A DNA stretch of 64,000 nt from Lithospermum erythrorhizon (lineage: Eukaryota > Streptophyta > Magnoliopsida > Boraginales > Boraginaceae): assembly GCA_019722365.1 (NCBI GenBank), contig JADFUC010001688.1, forward strand, positions 114,160-178,159, in the 5' to 3' direction. Positions 1 to 11,048 of this stretch are shown piece by piece (the first letter of the stretch is position 1; each line of letters starts with the position of its first letter). The notes under the pieces were generated by a model. That model was not told where the DNA came from and ran no database searches. It worked only from the letters and a program-made list of their open reading frames with translations. Position numbers and translations under genes: made by a program.

Positions 1-314
1 CTAGAATTTTCCCCCATTTCCCACTTGGACTTGCTCGCAGATGCTTGGTTCAGGTCTCATACGCCACCGGTGTGCCCGGTTTCATTGTCTGTGCTTGTCG
101 ACACTTACGGCACTGGAAAGATCCTGCATGAGATCCTGAAGATTGTGAAGGAGACTTTCGATTTCCTCCCTGGTATGATCTCCATTAACTTGGACTTGAA
201 GAGAGGTGGTAATGGTAGATTTGAAACAGCAGCCTATGGTCACTTTGGAAGGGATGATGCTGATTTCACATGGAAGTAGTTAAGCCCTCAAATGGGGAGA
301 AGCCACAAAATTAA
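1..314 (+). pseudogene. S-adenosylmethionine synthetase, 3' end only, broken by small indels
   Basis: Recognisable C-terminal part of S-adenosylmethionine synthetase (methionine adenosyltransferase), the cytosolic enzyme that makes AdoMet from methionine and ATP. From position 27 one frame reads [17 protein letters not shown]. Near position 78 the homology shifts frame and continues as [14 protein letters not shown], then [11 protein letters not shown] and [15 protein letters not shown]. One G missing at about 275 creates an early TAG at 277-279. The expected tail (VVKP, EKPQ) continues in shifted frames to a TAA at 312-314. One residue is also lost after GKI and one after NGRF. Bases 1-26 do not match the family. 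AATAAA lies near 475. The 5' part lies outside the window. It could be a decayed copy, or a real gene misread at a contig edge. The family assignment is secure; functional status is not. Confidence 0.85.
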
Positions 315-2566
315 GTATTAAGTAAAACCATCTTCTGCAGTAAAGTATTTGTAATGAGGGGCATTGTGCAATGTGATTCTGTTGTATTTTCTGTTGCTGT
401 TATTTTTTCTTGTTGAATCAAATTTCAACTTTTCGCTTGGTTATTGAACAAATTTGTACTACTCTTTGGAGACTAATAAATACTCTGTGGTTACAGTAAA
501 TTACATGTTCACTTTTATTCCTTTGAAATAAATCAATCAGTGGATTTCAACTCCAACAAGTCAATAATAATGGGACACAGAAATGATATAATCTTTCCAC
601 GAATCTGTTATGAAATTCGATGGGGAAGCATGGTGGGGATAGGGGTGGGGCTGTGAGGTAGGGGTAGGGAAGTTTTATCATGCCAAGTATGAAGGTTTAG
701 CTGATATTTTTTATCTCCTATACTTCTTAAATACCCTAAACTTTAGCTAAGAGTGGACAAATAATCATTTTACTAGCTTAATCTAACGTGATATTTTGGG
801 CAAGAATATGGGCCATTTCATTAATAAAATTATGTATGGAATTAGCAGACACTAAAAAATTATACTGTCCGTCCGGGAGGAAGCGCCTGCACACTAAAAA
901 TACACTAAACCATAAGACACGGCCACCACCAAGTCTATTTTAAACTTTATTTTTATTTTTGTTCATTTGAATTGATTAAACAATTTTTTTTCACCCATTT
1001 ACGTTTCCTTTCATAAACTAAAGCTTAATTATTTTTCTTTTACCAAATTTACTTTACAACCTATAATAAAGACTTAATGTACTTATATAAATGGGTTCTG
1101 GTAATTACTTCATTTCGATATTTCGTGATTTAAAATACAAATAAAGTTTGATCTATTTAAATGAACAAGAATAAAAATTACATAAAAAGAAATATAAAAT
1201 GATACTAGAAAAATTGTTTGATCTATTCAAACGAACAAGAATAAAAATAAAATTTGAAATGTTATCTTACCATTGCAAAGTTATCAATTCACGTGGTGAA
1301 AAAATGCATAAGTTAGTTGTAATGCTTTATGTGGAAAAATATTTTAATGAAGAAAAATTAGGGTGGAGTCTTGGAGTCAAATAATTTTAAAAATAAGTAA
1401 ATAAAATATGTTAAAAGGTGAAAGAATTCTTAGCATTATAATGAGGCAATATTTATAGAATTTTTGATTAACTTCATAAAAATGGATAAGGCTTAAAATG
1501 TGCATTGCAATTATTATAATGTGCCCTAAGGACACACCGTAGAAAAACCGTAGTTTTAATTATATTTTTTTATTTATTAGTAAGGAGTGCCCGTCAAATG
1601 ACAAAGTAGATTATGTTCTTGTTTACAGACAAAATAACTATTATCTAAACCACTACGTAAACTCTAGACATATAAAATAAGAATTTAATAAGAGATTTAT
1701 ATTTTACACTTTAAAGTTGAACCTAATAATGTCGTAAGAGACTAACAACCAAAGTAGAAGTTTCAGATTCAGCACAACCCACACCAACCATCGGGACAAC
1801 CCTTATCGGTTTTAATACTAAAAATTAGCTTCTAACAAAGGAATTACAATCCAGCATTCTGTGAGAAAGAAAATCTGAAGTTTTTCTTCTCCCATTATAA
1901 ATTTAACAAATAGGGGCGGAAGGAGATTTTGTTTTCATATTTTATCTCAAAGATTAATAATGACTAAAGAAATAAAATCACCAATCCTCAAGCCCCTTTA
2001 TACAGCACTTCAAGTTTCTACAACTTGTGACCTGTAAGCATTATTCTAACCCCGTTTTTTATCGTTAAGCTGCCATAGCGAAATTCCATAATTGAAATTT
2101 TACCCAATATTTCCTTATAGCTTACACTTTAACCCCGAAAGCTTATAATCGTGATTATAGCCGGACCTTGTCGTGCGTGACTTCTTTAAGCTCGATTGAC
2201 AGAAAGAATATATTAATTCTAGCGTTAACCGAACATCATATTAATATATAGACATGAAATGAATTTCGCAGTTCATCTTAACCCCAATGTCAATAATAGT
2301 TAACTTTTAATATGTCAATTGTCTTAACAATCGAACATATATCCGAACTTATACATATTAAATGAGTAAATCGGTCAGATAATCAAATTGTTCAACTGAT
2401 ATTTTATGAGATTCAATATCTCATATTTCCAACAATTTATTCAATAAATGTCGAATCATTTATCAAGGCGTAGAATAATGAAAAATGAACGAAAAAGACG
2501 TAATTATTAATTTAACACCCTATCTCAGAAATGGACAAACCAAAAACATACCAGAGAGTTGGACCG

Positions 2567-2631
<65 letters not shown>

Positions 2632-3160
2632 AGAACGAAACCACAATGCAGATACGACCGTATGTGTAGAAATAATTTAAAAATGAATCTAAGAAAGACG
2701 AATTATTAATTTAGTCACAAAATATCTTTAAAAAGTTTAATTGCAAATATATATATAAAGTTGAACAAAAAGCACAATGTGATACGAATACTATTTAAAT
2801 AAATCTAAAAAATGAACTTAAAAAGTACTTAATTATTAGACTTAGCACCTTATCCCCTAGTTTTATCTAAAATATAATTTTGTGAGGGTTTATTAAATAA
2901 TCGAAGATTAATTTATCGTAGCTTCTACTATGCGCTTAATAATCAAAACAAAATTATTCACGCTCCTCAAAATCCCACCTACTCATTTGGGTGGGCGCAA
3001 AGAAAGTCAAGCTTAATGCTTTATAAATTACTATTGATGATTTGAATCTTTCACCATGAATAACATTTTCATTATTAAAAAAGTACAATAACTATAGCAT
3101 AGAAAATATTTTTAAAATACAAATCCAATCATATCCCTTTTTATGTTTGTTAGTATAAGA
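315..3160. other. AT-rich intergenic DNA
   Basis: No convincing coding sequence. The stretch from about 955 to 1250 holds a short AT-rich motif (TTTGATCTATT followed by GAACAAGAATAA) twice in direct orientation near 1147 and 1217, and once inverted near 957, which suggests a decayed MITE. A long AT microsatellite lies at 2569-2628. Confidence 0.6.
2569..2628. repeat. (AT)n microsatellite
   Basis: About 30 uninterrupted AT dinucleotides. The open frame across it (2485-2709) is just an Ile-Tyr translation of the repeat and is not a gene. Confidence 0.97.
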
Positions 3161-3382
3161 TACTTCCTCCCGCTTCTGGGTGATTATATGTATTTTAATC
3201 TTTTAATAGTCAGCTTTGATCGTATTTTTGCTTATATTTTATAACATTTTATGAAAATATATCAATAAAAAATACATTTCAAATTCTTTCCATTGATATC
3301 AAACAAAAACATGAAGTTACTAAAATTCAACTACTAAAAAATTAAAAGCTCAAAAGAATAATCTTACGAATCCGAGGAAGTA
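3161..3382. mobile_element. Stowaway-like MITE
   Basis: Begins TACTTCCTCC and ends GAGGAAGTA, so the termini are inverted copies of one another with TA at each edge. That matches Tc1/mariner-derived Stowaway MITEs (TA target duplication, TIR starting CTCCCTCC or similar). About 220 bp, AT-rich, no coding capacity. The inner TIR match is imperfect. Confidence 0.55.
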
Positions 3383-3779
3383 TTAAAATATAATTTGAGG
3401 TCAATGAATCAGAATAAAAAGTGAAAACATCAATTACAAATGAATGGTTAGAAAATACATATTAATGTTAAATTCCTTAGTTTTTTCCGTCAATTATTAA
3501 GAACAATATAATGCAATCATTTATCATTGGCATGCAATCAAAACGTTTTGTCAATTTGTTGTGCCATCAAATAGTGGTGCTTCCTAAAACAAATCAATAT
3601 TGTAAAAATAAATTACTATCAAGTTGATCCAGTCAATTTTTCATTTGTTTATAGGAATAGTATAACAAACAATAAATGCTCATAATCTGTTTATAATTTA
3701 TCATCAAATATTCAATTGCGTTAACTGCTCCTTGTGTACATTAGTTATTATATGATGCATGAAATAACCGAACCCAGTC
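3383..3779. other. AT-rich intergenic DNA, nothing recognised
   Basis: Low-complexity AT-rich sequence without a supported gene, RNA or repeat. Confidence 0.5.
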
Positions 3780-4345
3780 ATTATTGTCAAGACTCCAAGA
3801 AACGAACCCGCTGAATCCTGGCCGACCCTACCGAAAACCGATTCGAATAACCCGATCCCGTCCGATCTAAAACGTCGATCCCATCCAAATCCGATCCCGA
3901 CCTAAGAATTTAAACCTGATCCTGACGAGAATCAAACCGATCCTGACCAAACTCCGATCGGAATTGTTATTTTTTTTGTATTTTCGATTTTTTTGTATTA
4001 GGTTTAACTATTTTTAAGTATTTTCAATTGTTAAATATGCTTTAATTAGTTTATTTTCGATTTTTAAGTGTTGTGCTTAATTATTCTTTTCTCCCATTTC
4101 AATCATAAACATGCTTTAATTAGTGCATTGCTTTTTGTTTGTATTTCGCCAGATACTGCTGCATAAGTAATTACGGTTTCGATACGAAGCCTGCTTTCTG
4201 GACATCCGGGACTGCTTGGACTTGTTCCCGTCCGTCCGACTTTGGCCCGGACCGCTGTCCTTTCCGGATGGACCGAACCGGTCCTAAGCCTGCATCTACC
4301 GAAAACCGCCCCAGAATAAGATCGATTCTAAGCCCACAAGCATTT
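3780..4345. mobile_element. Possible non-autonomous hAT/Ac-like element
   Basis: Both edges are unusually GC-rich for this region and carry repeated short motifs (CCGAAAACCG, CCGATCCCG, CCCGGACCG, GAACCGGTCC) around an AT-rich core. Clustered subterminal CCG/CGG motifs are typical of Ac-like hAT elements. No transposase, exact TIR or target duplication could be defined, so boundaries are approximate. The open frame at 4139-4348 only reads these motifs. Confidence 0.3.
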
Positions 4346-6100
4346 TAAATATCGACATCATAAACGTGGTCGAGTCGGGAGCAAGTAAATGTAGCTATAG
4401 CTTCCAAATATAACCTTTTAGAGCAAGTAGTCAAGATTTCAAGTTAAGTTTTCTATCTTTTTTCGAATTTTAATTTAATATAGCGGAAATAACAAACTAT
4501 ATGAATATAAATTAATTCGAGAACCAACTACCCAGTTTCTCGGTAATCCATTGGGCTAAGAAATAAACAACTAAAATATGATTAACTAAAATGAAATCAA
4601 CTTCTGCCTCTCTATCGCCGACCGGCTTGGCCTAACCCTGATTTTGTAGCGATAACTAGGCTCTCAAGAATTGCTCGATTACACACAACTTCTCTCTCAA
4701 GACATCAATAATATCAAAACACCTGGGGCCTTACAACCAAACACTCCAAGCCTCCACGCTAAGCGATTTAACAATCTAATTCCACAAGACTAGAACCCAA
4801 GACTTCCTTAGGATTTCACTTTACTACTTCCAACAAAGAATGTAAGAAACCTTACGCTATACCACGCAAAGCGATTTTCCCACCTAATCACAATTAAGGA
4901 TGACGATTATAATAAACACACAACTAATAAAAAACTCTACAAAAAGACATCAGATTAAACGCGTGAGTTTTAACTTTGCCTTTGAATTTCGTAATATTAA
5001 ACGCGAAGACGGATCAAAAGTGCCAGTGCTTTAAAATGGGGAAAGAAGATTATGATAGTGCACGTAACAGGTCGGTGTCACATCGCACCCCATCGAGATC
5101 AGTCTCGATGAGCTCCCTCGACGAGCCGTGGGCAACGACTATAAGCCGAAATTCTCGTGATGCATCTCTATCAAGAGGTCCGTGTCTCGATCATCGGATC
5201 CTATTTGCACCGACCTCTCGATGGGGTTCGATGGGGTCTACGCTTTCCTCCGAAATAAAGTGATCAAGCTTCGTGCTCACTCTTCGAAACTAAATGACAT
5301 TAGCCATTTGTACGAGCCTTACAATTTAATCAATCTATACTTGTGACAAACTTACTGACTATCAATTTTGAAAACCAGCCAAGCATTAAACCGCGAAAAG
5401 TCATTACTCTCATACTTTAAACAACATATACTAAAGTTGGTAGCTTTCCTTTACAAACGCTGCAGATAACAATAAAAACCACGAGTCGCTGATTAGCTTG
5501 ATGCTTGTTTGACTCAACTGAAGTCTCCCCGAACATCCCGATCAACTCCTTTGAAGACTCAACTTTTAAAAGAAGAAACTTAATTACAAGTTCACTGAAG
5601 TTTTAATTAGTTTGTTTAAACAATTTGCTATCTTCAAAAGCGTCAATCGAATTCCATTATTCAATGTTTCGCGATCAAAATGTCATGTGTTCGATTCTCC
5701 CTACCCACAATTTTCTCGCCATCTTGGTCAAGCTTATCAAAATATACAATTCCTCCTACCAACACTTTCTCGATCGATCATGTCATACGGAAGTTGATTA
5801 AAGGAGGCCATTCGACTTGCTACGCCAACACCGCATTTATTCAAGATGCGACTCGATTTAATAATGCGTTAAGGTCCAAAATTTATCAAAAGACATAAAA
5901 AAAGATATATGATTAATGGTGCTTTTAGACTTTTCTAACCATTCAATCATAAATTTGAGTGGAATTTAGGTACATTTCAACAATTAACTCCTTCAAAGTA
6001 TTCAATGATAGAAATTTTAAAGGGCTGCCAATGTAATTTATAAATTTGTCAATTTCACACTTTTATAAATTTGAATAGAATTTATGGAGATCCCAATTAA
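4346..6100. other. Intergenic DNA, partly GC-richer
   Basis: The part from about 4600 to 5280 is richer in GC than its surroundings and has the texture of decayed transposon DNA, but no domain could be read from it. The short open frames (4976-5263, 5612-5797, 5680-5898) resemble no family I know. No supported gene. Confidence 0.4.
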
Positions 6101-6124
6101 ATGGGGACCTTTAACAAACCAATC

Positions 6125-6132
6125 TATAAATA
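6125..6132 (+). promoter_or_regulatory. TATA box of the CGS gene
   Basis: TATAAATA lies about 137 bp before the chosen CGS start codon. That implies a 5' UTR of roughly 105-115 bp and argues against translation from the upstream in-frame ATG at 6101. Confidence 0.6.
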
Positions 6133-6268
6133 CTCCGTGTATCCAATGTACCCACAATTTTCCCTCAAACCCCCTCACTACTTTTTTCTCTATCGATTCT
6201 TTCCATTTTTTTACACCTTCCTTCCCACCATATTTCGAGTTGTTATCGAGTCGATTCGGTTAAAAAAA

Positions 6269-9200
6269 ATGTCCATTTCCACCCACACTATGACTCGTTT
6301 ACACCCCTCCTTCGAGTCTCGGCCCGATCCCTACTTCTCGGGCCGCTTTCCCAAGCCCGATATTCCTACTCCCGCTAAATATTTTAGTGGAAAATTCTCC
6401 AATCAATCTTCCGGTGCAACCTACGCAGCCTATGGTACAACCCCAAAAGCTTATGGTACAACCTCCAAAGCTTACGGTACAACCTCAAGAGCTTATGGAA
6501 TGTCATCATTGATGTTGAGGTTTCCTCCGAACTTTGTTCGGCAGTTGAGTACTAAGGCTAGGAGGAACTGCAGCAACATTGGGGTGGCTCAAATAGTGGC
6601 GGCGTCGTGGTCGGATAAGGTGAAGGCGGTTGATGCGGTGGCGGTGGAGGTGGTGGTGATGGAGGAGGAGAGGAGGGGGGTGTGTGGTGATGGAAATGTG
6701 GAGTTGGGTGGTGACAAGTTTGGGGATTTTATTAGGCATGATGGGACTGTTGCAATTCATGCTGGTAAAATGATATACATATTCCCTGTGGTTCATTTGA
6801 TATTTGGGTTTTATTTTGATCCCATGTTATATTTTTTACGATACTAAGCATTTTGCCGATGATGATGATTTTATTCACGCCTGTTCAGTCGAACTTAAAA
6901 ATTTTAAGAATGTAAAATGATACTCCCTCTCCGTCGTTTCAATAAAAAAATTCATTTAATTTTTAATTGATCATATATCATTTCAACGTAATTTTATAGT
7001 GATCTTTCCAATTTTGTCCCTAACTAATTTTTTATCTTATAATTACTGGCTTATATGCCATTTACCGCAAATTATTTATTATTTTATAATAAAATTATAA
7101 TGAAAAAAATTTTAAAAAAAACCTAAAGAAATAAGATTTAAAAGTTACCATAAAGAAAATAAAGATGAAAGATCATAAACAACTTTTTATTTTCTCATGA
7201 TAATTTCATAAATATATTACGAAATGATAATATTTATAAATAGTAGCTACTTAATTTATCTGTTGTGCTACACAACGGCTAGCTTTACTATTTAAAATTA
7301 AAATAAAAAATTTATCGTATGGTAACAGTGAAATACATTAATTTTGGCTTCACTAGAACCGACAACCCAAATCTTTGCACATTATATATAGTATAGATTA
7401 AAAATGTTTTTAATGAATTAATTTTTAGATATATTAGTAATATTACTCAATCAATTAATAAAGTTTTTACCTCCATAATCAATTAAATTGAAATGAAGGG
7501 AATATTGTAATTATATACTCTGTGTTATCCATATTTTTCATGTTAAAAAATAACAGTAATTGTGATTTTTATGTTAATTTTATGGTTGTAAAAAATTTTG
7601 AATTTTACAAAAGTTAATCCGAACACAGTGTTTGGAACACCCACTTCAAATGTCCTAAATCCGCCATGATTGTAAGTTAATGTAAGAGAGACTGTCACAC
7701 GAAGTATAACATAAAATCTTTTTGAGAAGCTTATATTTGAGTATTCATCAAATATTCATACTACTGTGTTCACTTTATGGCCATTTTTGAGAGTTAATAA
7801 AACAAATATTTTCGACTTTGGCAAAGACAAAATGTATCATTGATAGTGAGTTGTTATTCATAATGCTATTCGATTATGAGCAGGTGAACGAGTGGGGCGA
7901 GCAATTGAATCTGATGCAATAACTACGCCAGTGTTTAACACGTCCGCTTATTTTTTTAAGAAGACTTCTGACCTTATTGATTTCAAGGTAATTGTAATCT
8001 GATTCTGCTGATGCTTGATTGACTGGTTTACCTGTTCGTACAAATGACAAGGAAGATATTTTCTGATTAAAGGTTATTTGATGTCGGATTTCACTTAATC
8101 GTTGTTTATAAACTCGTGGAAATTATTTTTTCAATACCATTTGCCTGAGTGAAAATGTTTATCTGATTTGTATTGTGAGGAGGTTGTTTGTAATGGTGGC
8201 GGTTTTGACTTCTCTGTATACCTTACGAGTTGTACTTTTTAGGCTCTTTCTTGCTGTTTTAACTCGTTTCCATGTGTTTTCTTCTGCAGGAGAAACGTAG
8301 TACCAGTTTTGAGTATGGGCGCTATGGGAATTATACTACTCAAGCTGCAGAAGAAAAAATAAGGTAAGTTCTTTTATATTGAACTTTTCACTGGTATTTT
8401 CCTGCTGATAATATTAACCGGTGATTCATTGCTTGATGCAACAGTGCACTTGAGGGTGCTGAATCAACCGTGTTGATGGCATCTGGAATGTGTGCTAGTA
8501 CTGTATTGTTGATGGCATTAGTTCCTGCTGGGGGGCATATTGTTACAACAACTGATTGTTATAGGAGAACTCGCATGTTTATTGAGACGATGCTGCCAAA
8601 AATGGGAATCTCGGTATGCATCTTTGACATCCAGTATATCACGTGATAGGCATTTGTAAAACGTTTTTAATAGTGTATTACTCAGCATAGAAACCATTGT
8701 ACATTGATCTCAAATATTTGAAGAACAGAGTCATGTTGTATATAAAGCTGGTCAGATTTGCTCCCCATGAGAAAATGGAAAATTTATTTTACAATGTACA
8801 AGGATATACCTTTGTTGAAGTTTACTAATGTAAAACTTGAGCCAACTACACCCATTTGTTCGGCTTATTAAAAATCTATATTTGCTTGTGCGAAGCGTTG
8901 GAAATTGATATCATGAGATTTTGGATTTTTTCACGTAGAAGATAACTTTTGTGGGAATTTAGTTTTCTTTATTATTCTGTTTATCTGTGGTCTCAATTGT
9001 ATGTTATCACAGGCGTCAGTCATCGACCCTGCAGATGTGGAAGCTTTGAAATTGGCACTGGATACAAAAAATGTTAGTATTGAATGTTACACGGAAGCTA
9101 GTTACTTAATCATGCTATGTAGTTTTTCCTATATTTGAGAATAGGTGGCTGAACAATTTTATCTGATATACCATATAGGTTTCACTTTTCTTCACAGAGT

Positions 9201-11048
9201 CTCCAACCAATCCATTCCTTAGATGTGTTGACATTGAGTTGGTCTCAAAGTTGTGTCGCAAGAAAGGGGCACTGGTTGTTGTAGATGGCACATTCGCCAC
9301 TCCTCTCAATCAGAAGGCCCTGGCTCTTGGGGCAGATATCGTTGTGCACTCTGCCACTAAGTACATTGCAGGGCACAATGATGTAAGTGATGTTGTTTAT
9401 AAAATTTAGACTCTTGCATTGAAATATAATACAAGGTATTAATTTCATCCAATGTATTCCATGTCAGGTCCTCGGAGGTTGTGTAAGTGGTCCAGAGAAA
9501 TTGGTTTCAGTAGTTAGGAACTTGCATCATATTCTTGGAGGCACTCTTAATCCTGTGAGTTCTCATATTTCTGGCGTACTATTTACTTCCATAGGCTACA
9601 GTATACACTTTCAGAAAACTATATTTTCTTTGCACTTTGCTGTATAGATCAGTGGCCTGTGGTAAGGACTAATTTTCTGTCTGTTGTCAGAATGCTGCTT
9701 ATCTGATTATCCGAGGCATGAAGACAATGCATCTTCGTGTACAGCAACAAAACTCAACAGGAATTAGGATGGCCGAGCTTTTAGAGGCACATCCTAAGGT
9801 ATTCAATCTGTCTTTATATCTCTCAATTACTATCTCTTGCACTGATAATCTCCATATCTCAATCTGAACCTTCTATAGCATCATAAAGCAGTGTTCCTAA
9901 AAAACCCTTTTGTTATTTTTAACATCTTAACTGCTGAACAAATTGTATTGGTATCCTCGTTTTCTGTCTTAGAAACTGTTAAATGTTTGAAGGGCATTAG
10001 GCTTGATAGCATTTGCTAGGTATATAGTTAAAGAATAATGACCAGGCAAGTTTTTGTAATTTTCATAGACCCTTACATTAGTTACATCAACTAGCTTCTT
10101 ATACATAGTTTGAATGCTCATGCCTCATAACCTGTCATGGTTCCTCTTTAACTGTTGCATGGGTGTTCTTGTTGGCCTTTTCACTACCTCAAAACCATTT
10201 ATGTTATGTTTCTTGGGCATCATTGTGCAACCATGAGAAATCTGGCTTTTCTTCTGAATTATAAGTTCGGTAACTGTCGAGCAATTGATGAGTGCCTACT
10301 CGGCTGCTTGTAATATGCTATTAGCTATCATAAGAATCGCAATGCATTTCTATTTGGAAATGTTGCATTCTTTTGTCATGTATATCGTTTTCATTATTGG
10401 ATACATTTTTTCAGATAAAACGGGTCTATTATCCAGGCTTGAAAAGCCATCCAGAACATCAACTTGCAATGAAGCAAATGACTGGTTTTGGTGGTGTTGT
10501 TAGTTTTGAGGTCAGAATTCCCAGTTTCGAAATATTTGCTATTCTGCTTGGACAATCATGCCAAAATGCTGCATCATTTCTTTTCTAAGCTAAATATATA
10601 AACTGTGATCAGGTTGATGGAGACTTGATGACAACTGCAAAATTCATTGATGCTCTCAAAATTGCATATATTGCCCCTTCCTTTGGGGGATGTGAGAGCA
10701 TTGTTGATCAACCGGCTATTATGTCATATTGGTACTTTTTTTTGTTTTTTTCCATATAATCATCATCAATATCATTATTTGTGTTCAATGTGCTTAAGAA
10801 ATGCTGGAAATTTAAACATCATTATAATACATTGCATTCCCTTGTTCCCTCTTAGTATTCTTCTATCTTGAACTGTTCATTTTAAACTAGTGATTCGTAA
10901 ACTCATGTTTTAAACAAAATACAGGGATCTTAACCAATCAGAGAGAGCAAAGTATGGTATTCTGGATAACTTGGTTCGCTTCAGCTTTGGTGTGGAAGAT
11001 TTCGGAGACTTGAAGGCTGATATTCTTCAAGCTCTGGACGCCATATGA
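6269..11048 (+). CDS. CGS1: Cystathionine gamma-synthase, chloroplastic (11 exons)
   Basis: PLP enzyme that condenses O-phosphohomoserine with cysteine to cystathionine, the committed step of plant methionine synthesis, in the plastid. Exons: 6269-6764, 7884-7987, 8290-8363, 8445-8613, 9013-9072, 9179-9382, 9468-9554, 9691-9798, 10415-10510, 10613-10731, 10925-11048. All junctions are GT-AG and the frame stays open for 546 residues, close to the family length of about 560. The N-terminus is transit-peptide-like, then comes the MTO1 peptide (residues 98-115), then the Cys/Met-metabolism PLP domain with SATKY (PLP lysine about residue 362), ESPTNPFLRC, GGTLNPNAAYL and a C-terminus ending LQALDAI. 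Start 6269 is chosen because it follows the TATA box and an A-rich leader. Residue 215 is Tyr where the family usually has Pro (GRYGNPTT). Exon 1 carries a YGTT(S/P)(K/R)A repeat. Confidence 0.96.
6426..6499 (+). repeat. In-frame 21-bp tandem repeat in CGS exon 1
   Basis: About three and a half copies of a 21-bp unit encoding AYGTTSK-type heptads, between the transit-peptide-like region and the MTO1 peptide. Units differ by one or two bases, and the frame is kept because 21 is a multiple of three. Confidence 0.9.
6560..6613 (+). promoter_or_regulatory. MTO1 nascent-peptide arrest element inside CGS exon 1
   Basis: Encodes RRNCSNIGVAQIVAASWS (residues 98-115). In Arabidopsis CGS1 the equivalent peptide, with S-adenosylmethionine, stalls the ribosome at the Ser after Trp and triggers mRNA cleavage, so the end product shuts down its own pathway. 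The Trp-Ser arrest pair is present here. The motif is seen directly; its activity in this plant is inferred from conservation. Confidence 0.9.

Noticed and set aside
2485..2709. 74-codon ORF rich in Ile-Tyr
   Set aside because: Translation of the AT microsatellite.
6101..6268. In-frame upstream extension of CGS exon 1 with an earlier ATG
   Set aside because: It begins before the TATA box at 6125-6132 and does not look like a transit peptide; the ATG at 6269 fits the family length.
6506..6796. 96-codon minus-strand ORF
   Set aside because: Antisense shadow of CGS exon 1, rich in His codons produced by the GGTGGTGGT-type coding run.
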